DNA of 64,000 nucleotides from Neonectria sp. B-13 (taxonomy: Eukaryota; Ascomycota; Sordariomycetes; Hypocreales; Nectriaceae), in assembly GCA_002682825.1 (NCBI GenBank), contig NOKP01000010.1:372001-436000 (forward strand), given 5' to 3'. This document shows positions 22,689 through 33,323 of the stretch, piece after piece. Each line of letters opens with the position of its first letter. Position 1 is the stretch's first letter. A program made the translations under genes and the position numbers. The notes under the pieces are model-generated. The model had not been told where the DNA came from and searched no databases. It saw only the letters and a program-made list of their open reading frames with translations.

Positions 22689-24409
22689 CCGACTGATTTT
22701 TGACAAGCTCACGCTCGCTGATGTTGTCCTGCGGGACTGTCTACCGCGTTTTGGTGAGGATATAGAAAGCGAGAGGCGTTAAAGGGAAAAGGTAATGGCC
22801 TGGAATTCTAAAGCACACTTTGGTTATGAGATTCCCTTGCAAAGACCTTTCTACAGTACTGCCTCTCTGTCACTTGGTTAATGCCGTTGCCTCGAGTTGA
22901 TGTTGTGCCATTTCTCTGGCTGGAGCGGCGTAGCAGCTGGTGTGTCGAGAACTTTCTTGTACCGACGACATCTAGCAGTAGAAAATGATCGCGGTCGTCG
23001 TCTTACCCCCGTCTCATAAGCGTATCTACGAGCCTTGAGTGGAGATGTCAGCATCATGAATTAAGCTTATTAATAATGCGTTTGGCCACCCCACCTCTGT
23101 CGTCCTCCCGATGCAAGTAGTGATTATCGAGTACTCTCATTTGAGTTCCGAGACTTGTTAATAAATCTTGCTTCCAGTCAATAAGGTCGGATTGTTCTCA
23201 ACCTCTCAGAACTCGCAACTCAAGCCCCGGCAGCCATTTTTCAATCAAACAGGAATGCCATCAGAAGGCTCTCTTCACTGCTACAATATTTTGATTCAAA
23301 ATTAAGACTAAAGGCTCCATTCCTTAAGTATATCATCCATCATTTCGCCCACAGGCTTCTTGCACCTTTAATACCTGCGTGTTTCACACACCGTCGCAGC
23401 GGAATCTCTTTCTGGACACCCGCCAGCCCATCGAGATGCAGGTCAATGTCATCGGCGAGGAGGGAAAAGACAAATCTACAAGAGTCGCAAAATGCACTAA
23501 TCAATTATCCCGAATTAAAGCACATCACAGACATACTTTGCATCGTCAGAGGAGAGCACATGACGCGCTAGTATCTACGTTCAAGGCTGCTGCACTGTCT
23601 CACGATGATATCAGTAAGTAGGTGACATTCTCGGTACTTTTTAAGGTTAATTCTTTTCTTATTTCAACGGTAAATCTGGAGAACACGAGGTCATGGCATG
23701 CAGCGATATATTCATCAAGTGTCGTGGGCTAGTTTTCTTCTTCTACTTCTTCGGCGCGTTGCTCGACTTGTCGCAGGGGCCTTTCAAGTGCTTCTACACT
23801 CTTCGGGTGCGTCAAGAGCTGGAAGGGCGAAGGACGTCTATCTCTTGGACACTAACTTAGTCCATCTCGTCGTTAGTTGCGGAGCGGGGCACCTAGTTCA
23901 AACTGGGATGGGACATCTGGCTGGCGTAGAGACACCCTCGACGCGCGAGTCGATGTCTGGTCGGAATATGAAGCAGATGGGGTTAGAACAGACACAGCAG
24001 CGCCCCTGTCCTGCATGTCGTCGGAGATATCGGAGACAGTTTGCTAGCGTCAACGTAATTAGACTTTGGTGTCCACTATTCATCTCCTGCTCTTACTAAT
24101 AAAGTTGTAACTTTGAGAATATAAAGTATTCGACGGGGATAACGGGGTTAGGAGCACAAGATGAGGCGCCTTTGGTGGATTGTGCATGAACTCTGAGGAA
24201 TCGAGCAACGGTAATGACAAACCGAGGTTAGAGTCTCCAAAAGTACAAAAGTACAAAACAGACCGCAGTTCCTGGCTTTTTGGTTACCCAAGTTCATTCA
24301 CTTTCGGTCAAAACGGATTGATTACACAGTTCTTCATCTACCCTTACACCTTCGGTCACATTCTACTACTTCTACATCCCGCAATATATACCGCCAATCC
24401 TCGTGCAGA
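22689..24409. other. Intergenic, 1.7 kb, no gene seen
   Basis: Several open frames of 60-133 codons occur but none has domain-like or coding-biased sequence. A TATA-like AATATATA at 24384 lies just before the next gene. Confidence 0.5.
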
Positions 24410-25518
24410 ATGGCATCGCAGCTGCTGCCTACGCGCCCTTTGGGTAGAAATGGCCCTCAAGTTCCTCGACTGGGACTTGGCCTGATGGGCATCAGCGTCT
24501 TCTACGGCGCTGCCAAGCCAGAAGCCGAACGCATCGGACTTTTAGACAAGGCTTACGAGCTGGGTGAGAGGTTTTGGGACACTGGTAAGTCTCAGGCTGA
24601 ACTGTCGAATCAGCTCAAGTGCCTTATTTTGATATATATTAACAGCCCATCCCTACAGCTGACATGTACGGCGATTCTGAAGACCTCGTTGGCCGCTGGT
24701 TCAAAGCCAACCCCGATAAGCGAACCGACATCTTTCTCGCAACTAAGTTCGCGAATAGGACCTTAGACGATGGCAACTTCGCCATTGATAGTACACCGGA
24801 ATACTGCCTGTCGGCCTGCGACAAGTCACTTGAGCGCCTGGGCGTGTCGTATATCGATCTGTACTACTGTCATCGACTAGACCAGAAGACCCCCATTGAG
24901 CTGACTGTGCGCGCCATGGTGCAGCTCAAGGACGCTGGCAAGATCAAGTACTTGGGTCTGTCCGAGTGCAGTTCCGAGTCCCTCCGCCGCGCACACGCCG
25001 TGCACCCCATCACCGCCGTGCAAATGGAATACTCGCCATTCTCACTGGAGATCGAGTCGCAGCAGTTCAAGCTGCTAGAGACGGCTCGCGAGCTCGGCGT
25101 CGCCGTGGTTGCATACGCGCCTCTGGGACGGGGCATGCTGAGCGGAACGCTGCGCTCGCGTGCCGACCTTGACAAGGGAGATTCCCGTGAATATATGCCG
25201 CGGTTCAGCGAAGAGAACTTCCCCAAGAACATTGCCCTTGTGGACAGGATCTCGGAGATCGCCCAGAAAAAGGGTGTCACGCCCTCGCAGCTGACGCTGG
25301 CTTGGCTGCTGGCCCAGGGTGACGATATCTTCCCGATCCCTGGGACAACGAGGGTGGATCGATTAGTTGAGAACCTGAATAGTTTCAAGGTGGCGCTGAG
25401 CGATGAGGAGAAGAAGGCGGTGCGAACGGAGTCGGAGAAGGCGGAGATCGCGGGTGGCCGGTATCCCGAGTTCTTTGCTAAAGCGTCCTTTGCTGATACG
25501 CCGGCGTTGAAGGAGTGA
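24410..25518 (+). CDS. Aldo/keto reductase, YakC-like (AKR13 type)
   Basis: Model: join(24410..24584, 24659..25518); 74-nt intron; 344 residues. A predicted cytosolic NADPH-dependent reductase. The N-terminus GPQVPRLGLGLMGIS is the first barrel strand. The catalytic tetrad is complete: Asp57 and Tyr62 around FWDTADMYG, Lys88 in LATKFAN, His130 in YYCHRLDQ. Further matches are KYLGLSECSSESLRRAH, QMEYSPFSLEIE, AYAPLGRGMLSG and IPGTTRVDRLVENL. It is a distant paralogue of the reductase at 13962-15227 but has one intron instead of five, and much higher GC at third positions. The substrate is unknown; related enzymes are often annotated as pyridoxal or general aldehyde reductases. Confidence 0.93.
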
Positions 25519-26685
25519 CGAGACAACTTGGGGTGAGATGGCATATTGCGCTTCTCTTGCTTTCATGATGGACAGATCCATCAACCCTGTACTAGAATAT
25601 GATGTAATAAATCATTACATCACTCCTATTCACTACATTTATAGAGCTTAAACTATTTCGATCCATACTTCTAAGTGACCGGGTTTTCTAAATGTAGAAC
25701 CTGAACATCCGCCCCGATATTCGCCCCAGACAAGCGCGATGATGTCGGCTTCTACGAACTACAGCAAGCTTGGATACGGTCCTGACAACCTGTATGAGCA
25801 GATAGTTTACTGGAACTAGAAGAACTCATCCGGTTTATTTGCTAACTTGCACTTGAACATTGGCATCCCCAAGTCTAAGACCAAGATGGGCAACCATGAC
25901 TTCATGAATGGCTGCTCGCCTTCAGCAAGGCTAGTGATGACTGCTGGCCAGTAGACATGTACTCCGACGTGCCCATAATTAATAGTTATTCTGCCCGTGA
26001 CGTTGCCAACCCCAAAAATATAGTTAGCAAATGTCTAAGCAAGATCAAAGGACTTCCAGGCAGCCAGCCCTACGAAGCCTTCACTCTGTGCTAGCTCCGA
26101 CAAGGTCTATATCTAGCTTGCGCCAAGCGGATGAAGAAACACGCCTGTTGAGTATGGCACCTCCACCGCAGACAGCGGCGAAAGGAGGCAGGGGGATGAC
26201 AGTCTGGCCAGTGGCGCAAACGATGCCACAGAGTAACTTTCACGAAAACGTCGGAAGGTTAGGCATTATGCGGCTGCTATGAAGTCCCAGCGCTACATCT
26301 CGTTTCCCCACAAATACCAACTCATCAACACGAACGCAGAAGAACACTGTGTTGTGGTGACCTGTTTCAACATAAGCAGGGCGTTAAGGAGCGTACTCTG
26401 CACGAAGAACATGACACGAAATGTTGCCAAGGAACGCAATTCGGACCTTCGAGCCGACCACATATATGAGCGATCGTTTCTCAATTCTCGCCAACTAATT
26501 TACGTCGATGAAAGCGAGCGCGATAGGAGCATTGGCATGAAAAATAAAGGATGGGCCAAGAAAGGTGTTACACCGGTCCAATTAAAGCGATTAACTAAAC
26601 CGTAGCCAAAGGTTCCAAATCCTTCTCGCGCCTACTGCGGGCACTGAACCAACAGCTGAGCCTGAGTATAAAAGCTAACTCCACC
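25519..26685. other. Intergenic with gene-like debris
   Basis: No intact gene. Coding-like fragments in changing frames at 25740-26094 are listed separately. Confidence 0.45.
25740..26094 (+). pseudogene. Possible decayed gene fragment
   Basis: Pieces that read like protein appear in shifting frames: KLGYGPDNLYEQIVYWN then a stop, a Gly-Asn-His-Asp stretch, SDDCWPVDMYSD, and finally ARDVANPKNIVSKCLSKIKG running to TAG at 26092. The last piece resembles linker sequence of killer-toxin-like fungal chitinases, but this is from general family memory and weak. Stops and frame changes indicate a broken gene, if it was a gene. Confidence 0.25.
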
Positions 26686-27837
26686 CTAGAACTTACGACC
26701 GATCCGGCTATCACCAGCATCCAGTCTAAAACGCTTGGTCAGAATTATGTTGCTCGCTTGTTCCAGCCTCCCTCGCTTCCGCTGCTCTTCCTTTTGCTGT
26801 GCTCTGTCCCCCGCTATTCTCAGCTTGGACAGCTGCGCGGCAAGTATGGCCTCACTGCTGAGCACGATTTCACCGCTTCTGTTCCCTCCTCGTTGAGCAA
26901 CCTCGAGACCAGGAGCCAAGGGGGTTTTTGAGCGTGAGGCGAACGAGTCTTGATCTCGGTCTGGTGTTGCTCGGCGAGCGGCTCGAGGTTCTTGGGTGTC
27001 GAGATTCTTTCGATGTGAGATGAGCTTTCCTGATGGCAAGCGCACCGGGATGCTGTCGTCACGTTTCGTCTGCTCAATCACGACATTTTCGGTTTGTGGC
27101 ATTTCGTAGAATTCCTCGGTGTCCGCGGTTACGTCGAACCGGCAATGCCCCTTGGCCTCCATGTGCTGCTGGACGCCCTCGACCGTGCTCCGCCGCGTGC
27201 CGCAGCATATGCATTCTTGATAGCCGTAGATGACCAAGTGCAGGTAGCACGCGACCGTCTCGAGGTCGACGGCCAGGAAATCTTGGAACGGCACGATGAA
27301 GCCGTGTGCCGCGGCCATGTGTGTCATGTTGTCGTCCAATTCGCCGGACTCTTGCGCGCAGAAGAGGCATTTGCCAGGGACAAAATCCGGTGCTGGTGGT
27401 TCATCTTCCGTGTCGCTGTCGACGTTTTGGTCTTCGTCGGCACCAACATCAGGTTCATCTCCCTTTCGAGCGTACGACGATGCTGCGCTTTTCGTTCGAT
27501 CGGCGTCTGTTGAGGGAGGAGTTGGTGGCGACAATGTGGCACTTCCGGGCTCCGCTACCTTCAATCGAAGCTTGTAGACACTGCGATCAAAGCATTAGCT
27601 TAAAAGGAGGTTTGGCCAAGGAGCAAAATCGACTTACTGCCCCTCACTTTTGGCATGAGCTCGCCACGTTTGCAGGCCACTCAATTCCAAGTCGCAGAGT
27701 CTGCAGAATGACGGGGCTTGCGCAATGGCCAGGGACGGCTGGTCCTCGACAGCGCCTGTGTCCGTCATGCTGGCTGTATGTGCTGGTATGGGCGTGGTGT
27801 TGTGAGTTTCAAGGCTTGCCAGATTGGGTATCGTCAT
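26686..27837 (-). CDS. Rei1/ZNF622-like C2H2 zinc-finger protein
   Basis: Model: complement(join(26686..27580, 27638..27837)); 57-nt intron; 364 residues. Family knowledge: yeast Rei1/Reh1 are cytoplasmic pre-60S ribosome maturation factors. Exon 1 has the N-terminal finger FCRLCDLELSGLQTWRAH. Exon 2 has the paired zf-C2H2_2 region: CLFCAQESGELDDNMTHMAAAHGFIVP, with the linker YLHLVIYGYQECICCGTRR and a third finger ending HMEAKGHCRF. The C-terminal half is basic and Arg/Lys/Gln-rich (QLSKLRIAGDRAQQKEEQRK). The protein is shorter than yeast Rei1 and has an acidic spacer between fingers, so it may be a divergent paralogue rather than the housekeeping copy. A second in-frame ATG lies at 27768. 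Confidence 0.82.
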
Positions 27838-28100
27838 CGGCGAGATTGAGATTGTTGTATCGGTGTTCAAGTCAACTCTATGATGCAAGTGCGACCGATA
27901 ATTAAATAAAGCCAGCCCGGTCCCCCATCTCACAGGCGTGCCAATCTCCCCATTGTGGCAGTACGATGTGACTCACAGGCACTGTGTGACGAGCCCCAAA
28001 GTCATTCTCCTTCCGCGCGGGGTAGAGATCAGGCTTGTCTGGCTGTGAAGGCAAAGCCAGCCGTCCAATTCAAAGTCTCTCTCTGGTTTGGGACGGTTCT

Positions 28101-28135
28101 GAGTCGAAATGAGCCACTATGAGTCGAAGTGAGCC
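28101..28135 (+). repeat. Two copies of GAGTCGAARTGAGCC, 20-bp period
   Basis: The 15-mers at 28101 and 28121 differ at one base. They lie about 265 bp upstream of the Rei1-like start and may be a paired regulatory site or chance duplication. Confidence 0.7.
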
Positions 28136-31100
28136 GTGACCCGCCCTAGCGCCCTCATTTACAGTTGACTCACTCACTGAGGTGCAGCATCCACTGAGCA
28201 TCCCAGATCTCAGCCCCCATGCCATCCCCTCAGCGCTGTAAATATTCCTTCCCCAGGTAGACCTGATGGGCAGCTCCCGAACAATGATAGCACCATCAAA
28301 ATAGTGACCCAGGTATGCTCCAGCGCAAACGCGTCATCCAAACCCGGCGAAGCATTGTGGGGTCCGCCCCGTGGCGATCTACCGGATAGATCCGCCCCTA
28401 GATTGATCGCCCCGGGTGCCATTGCACCAAAAGAGAGTGCACATTTCCAGTTCTCACTTACTGTGTGAAGAGATCCGGAGACGTTCTCGGCCAGGAATAT
28501 CGCATCATCGCGAAGCTGGGTTTCGCCTCGACGGTTTGTCTGGCCAGCGTCGAGGGCGGCTGTTGAGCCGTCAAAATCGTCTGCACAGCTCGTGTCGTTG
28601 AACGAGTGCGGTGACAGTGACCTCTCCCTAGACTTTGCGCGTCAGATGCTGCGATGGCTTCCGGAAGAGAGAAACCCTGCTCGCAAGCTGTGAAGCACCC
28701 ATGGTCACGACTTTTGGAGCCATGGGACAAAGTTGTAGGCTTCGCAATTTGTCGGTTGTTCAAAGTCAGTTTCCATTCTATTTGGTAGTGTATGTGGCGC
28801 TCTTCGTCATATTGCGAGCGTTTTGGATGCCACTCAGCCAGCGGCACGAATAGCAGCGCCTCAGGTACTTGTGAATAACATCGTTTGCTTGGCGGGGATG
28901 CACTTCGAGGGTAACCGGGTGTTGGCGCGATGTAGAACTGGGAACGTGTCTCGTCGCCCCTGATGATTAGTCGTCGTCACTCATCATAGTTTTGCGTTGA
29001 AGGAGAAAACGGTTTCCAGGACAGCGAGCTGGCCTTGGGGTGAAAGTGGGCGGTGAGGATAATGGCAATCATGGTGGAGCCTGTTGCTCCTGTAACCTTA
29101 GCTGGAGTGAAGCAAGTGTGTACTCGTTGACGACACTTCGCCCTGTTTACAAGAGCCTGTGTCTGTTTTGAGCTTTTTTCAATGTACCCCACGCTACCCA
29201 ACGCCAGCTTCTAAAAACGCCTTAATTAGGCTCCACATGGCATATTTACAAGTAGCTTGTGTAGAGAGTTGAGAAAAATGATGGCATGTCATTCCTGCCT
29301 TAAAATTGTGGTCTTGTCCGGTAGATACTAGTCTCACCGATCCGAGAACCATTCATTAGATTAAGAGGCGGCGGTAAGAGGCCGAAGGAGCAACTATGCC
29401 AAGTTCACCATCCACGCATCTTGTGAAAGGGAGGTTGGATGAAGGGTTGATAGGGCCTGTAGGTAGAAACTTGCCAAATAAGCTTAAATGTGTGGTTATT
29501 AACCCTTACCCACATCCATGTTAGCTGCTTAGCTAAACCACTTACGAATTAACTACAAATGAGATCATTCCATCCATGTCAGTCCAGAAACATAAGTATC
29601 AGGAAGCTAAGGAAACAAAATTACCTTGCGCAACTTATCAACAAATAGTGGCTTATCATGATGATGCTCTAAACTTATGTGTAGTACACGAAACTTGACA
29701 CGCCATGTTGAGATGCGCTGCGGTTCGATCGTTAACAAATCTTGGGAACCTTGGTAAAAGCCTATCCTTCATTCAACAGGACCGATAACGCAAACACATT
29801 CAATGAATAAAGCTACACATGTGTAGCAATTGTAGCGGAGGTATTTGATATGCCAAACAGGCACAAAGGCCGATCTTAATGCGAAGCTAGAGCCTACGTA
29901 TAGTGAGCCTTCTTTTACTCCCGAATGGCTGCCATTTTTCTAGTCATTGTGTCTTGTTGTCACTCGGCACATTGGATGGTGACTACTCCTGACTATTGAT
30001 GAGCATCGGTGGATAGTGCTGGGACTTGAGACCCTCAGAGCTGAGTATCTCATCGACTCTAAATCGAGGGAATCTATAAAGTGAGGATTGAAATGATTAC
30101 GATTATTCATCTATGCCAATAGGTAAATTTATCCTTAGAACCACTCTCCTTATATGATCAGCCCCTTGACTCGTGTCCCAAGTCACTTAGAGTATCCTCA
30201 ACGCTCCTTCTAACTGGTAAGCTTTGCCAGTGCGCCAGGAAATCGAATCTATTATCCAGTAAAATTATAGAAAAAGAGTCACAAGTCACAAAAGCTTTGG
30301 GCATCTGCACTAGCACTCATTATCGGAATTTACATGTATCAAGGCGAGATACCATTCCATATCCAGTGCCTTCGATCACGCGAGCCGTCACCCATCTTTG
30401 ACTCAATCTCTACGAGTTCAAAAGTGCATATATCTAAGCTTCATCATGATAGTAAGTCGCCATCTCTAGACTCATTTCCAAGCCGACAGAAACCCTGGGG
30501 GAGGGCATGCAGATTATAATCATAGAGAATAGTATATAATTATCGTAAATCGTAATAAATCGGCGGATCGTAAGGTTTTACCTCGAGACTGACTATATGA
30601 AGAAATCTAAGTGCCTCTTATGAAGTAGTGCTTGCCTTGATTCCGCATGGTATAAATGATGAAATGAAGCAGGGAGGGGCGTGAAGCCATTTTGAGTGAA
30701 GTGGATACCGCTATCGTGTGATGAGGAACCGGAAACTTCATAATTTGACACGAAACAAATCCATAACGTTTGAATAATTTGTTTTAACGAACTAGAACTA
30801 TTTCTGGGGATTTCACGAACAGCAGAGTCATAGACATTATGTTACCTGCCGATGCACTGCTGACGGTGATTTGCAGACGAAGATATTACTTTCTCTCAAA
30901 ACGTTGAGCTCAAACGCGGTCGATGTTTGACCGAGTCCTTGTAACGTTTGAGCTTCTCCTCCAACCCCCTTCAATGTAGAACTTTCTCAGTCACTTTTCA
31001 ATATTACAACCAATTTGCATCTCGGATCAGCTTATCATCGAGCTCGTGCCCGATAGACTTGAAAACTTCGTACCCTTCGTTCAGGCGACGAGGTCATTCG

Positions 31101-31660
31101 GCTTGCCCTGGCATTGGAAATCTCTTGCAAAATTAGTACTACTGTCATGAGACCTCGGCGAGGTTCTTTAAAATCCGGCGATGGACCATATCATACTCAG
31201 ATCCATTCTCGGGGCAAAACTACCTCAGCCACAGGATTTGTGTGGACCTTCTGGAGTTTATTCGGACACAGCGACCACAGCAAGGACAAATCGAATATTG
31301 CCAGTTTTGGTCATTCGACCAACACACGGCCGTGTCGGACGACTTCGCGACTGGCCAATCGGCTTCTATTCTGAGCTCGTCCGTGTTGCCGGCTTGAGGT
31401 TGGTTGGGCTTGTAAAGAATAAGCCACTGGGCCGCGGATTACAAATGTTATGGGGAACTATTTATAGCTCGTCCGTAGTACGGTCGAAGGAAAATGTGAT
31501 TACGAATGTCAGAAACGGCTCAGCTCATCTGCGTACCCTAGAGTCCGTGTACGCCGTAGCGTTTGATTAACGCGACTAAGGCCGCGATAATTACCAAATC
31601 CAAGAACGAGTGCTATACAGTCAGTGTACACACATCATCGAGCAGCTTTTATTGAGAGAA

Positions 31661-31671
31661 TATATATAAAA
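31661..31671 (+). promoter_or_regulatory. TATA box of SnoaL-like gene
   Basis: TATATATAAAA lies 164 bp upstream of the ATG at 31835 and is followed by a CT- and A-rich leader lacking upstream ATGs in good context. Confidence 0.5.
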
Positions 31672-31834
31672 TGCTCGCCGCACCCAAAATCTTCCAATAT
31701 TCTCAGTCAGTCATCAGCTCTCTATTCTCATTCACATCACCACCATAACTATCATTTAACGTTTCGTGCGTTTGTGGTCACGAAATTTGATATAAAAGCT
31801 CCAAACGAAAAACAACAAGCCAACAACAATAAAA

Positions 31835-32293
31835 ATGTCTTCCGCCCAACAGACCGCCGACAAGATTGCCGTGGTCGAGGCCCTCTACCGCTTCGCCGCC
31901 GGCCTTGATCAGCATGACCAAGCCCTCCTCACGTCCTCGCTTGCAGAGAACGCGGTGTCCGACTTCAGGCTCGCGGCGGCCAAGGCTGGCTTCGACTATC
32001 CCGTCATAGAAGGCAGGGAGACTATCGTCGCCGCCCTTTCCTCCTCGCTCGCCTCGCTCGACACGACCCATTCTGTGGCCAACCCGCGGGTCACCCTCGA
32101 CGGCGACAAGGCTCGCCTAGAAGCCCTGGTGGAGGCGCAACACGTGCCTCGGGGCGATCCCTCCCGTCATTACCTTATGAAGAACCGGTACGACGTCGAA
32201 CTGGTGAGGCAGGGCGACGTTTGGGTTATTCTGCGCAGCACGGTCGACAACGTCTGGCGCGATGGCGACCAAACTGTCCTCTCAGTAGTTTAG
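31835..32293 (+). CDS. SnoaL-like / NTF2-fold small protein
   Basis: An intronless gene of 152 residues with a strong A-rich leader before the ATG. The sequence KIAVVEALYRFAAGLDQHD followed by LLTSSLAENAVSDF is the typical first helix and strand of SnoaL_4 domains, and RYDVELVRQGDVWVILRSTV is the closing sheet. The fold is a cone-shaped barrel used by polyketide cyclases, dehydratases and many ligand-binding proteins; catalytic identity cannot be assigned. No signal peptide, so cytosolic. Codon GC is far above the AT-rich DNA on both sides. The gene stands alone, with no biosynthetic partner nearby. Confidence 0.82.
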   Translation: MSSAQQTADKIAVVEALYRFAAGLDQHDQALLTSSLAENAVSDFRLAAAKAGFDYPVIEGRETIVAALSSSLASLDTTHSVANPRVTLDGDKARLEALVEAQHVPRGDPSRHYLMKNRYDVELVRQGDVWVILRSTVDNVWRDGDQTVLSVV

Positions 32294-33323
32294 AGCGTCC
32301 CAGATAGTACTGCTTGGGCCTTGATGGGCAATCGAAGGTGACAATGGAATCGAGGGTATCCTAGGAATGGCGTCATGATCCGTGATATCGCTACATTCAT
32401 AATTGTTATAGACACAACTTAGTGCAATGAAGCTAAATTTCAGATCGTTTACTTAACATTGGCCTTTCCCAACCCAATGTCCTTGGCTAAACGCAGCTTG
32501 ACAGAAGGATGCCCTAAGGGACCTTTCTAATTCAATGTTAATAGCTTCTTAGTGTAAGAGGGGGGTCCGGCTAGAGATTCTCAATCGTACTAATTGCACT
32601 GAGGGCGAGGATGCGGATTTTCTCTATTCAATAATAGCAACAAGATATATATTCTGTGATTCCGGCTAAAGATGGAGAGAAAATCCCGGGCTGCTCTGGT
32701 GGGCTCGCTCATCGGAATTGAGAGACCTATCCCTGCTAGGCAGGATGCTGCGAGGTGATTGTACCAGAGCGACTGTCTCGTGGAAATATAGAATTGTCCA
32801 AAATCACCTCCGTGATGCTCTACCCCCGCAAAATATAGCTCAAACTGTAGAAGTGGACGGACAACAGAACTTTCAAAGCCCGCCCTCGGAACTGCGGAAA
32901 TATAAGAATAGTCCGACCCGGGAGCATGGTGCAATTATTTTATTACTCCCCTGCTAGACTTCCTTCGCCTTTTCTTGCCTCCTGCAACGCCAGATCAACC
33001 AATAGTACAATTTTTGCTTGGATTTCAAGTTGGTGGTATCATCAACATATGCAGCCACTTGAATATATTCCGCATCGCTCATAGAACTTATTAAGATCTT
33101 CATTCACCCCCCAACATACAAAAAGCGGATGGTTTACAAGCTATCGAGCCTTAGACAGGAACAAGTCAGATCGAATAATTTCATCGACCGCAATCCATGG
33201 ACACAGAAAGCCAGGAAGTGACCCAACTACTTCATAGGAATCAAGCCACCACTGAATTATCCCATAGGGTTTAAGGACAGCAGGGTAGGCGAGCCTTGAA
33301 GAGGCCTGAATATACGCGTCGTT
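32294..33323. other. Intergenic, no gene seen
   Basis: About 1 kb of AT-rich sequence. The longest frame (minus strand, 32590-32934) has no recognisable features. Confidence 0.6.

Larger units (their letters stand above)
27838..31834. other. Gene-poor 4 kb gap
   Basis: No supportable gene. The left part (27.9-29.1 kb) has ordinary GC and short noise frames; 29.2-31.1 kb is clearly AT-rich with few open frames, as in RIP-affected or decayed repeat DNA. A 20-bp-period repeat lies at 28101-28135. A 129-codon frame at 31181-31570 lacks coding bias. Confidence 0.5.

Noticed and set aside
29700..29760. GGTTCGATC as a tRNA T-loop
   Set aside because: No acceptor stem or A box at the right distance; a chance match.
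31181..31570. 129-codon open frame as a gene
   Set aside because: Codon use is flat and no motif is recognisable; it runs up to the promoter of the SnoaL-like gene.
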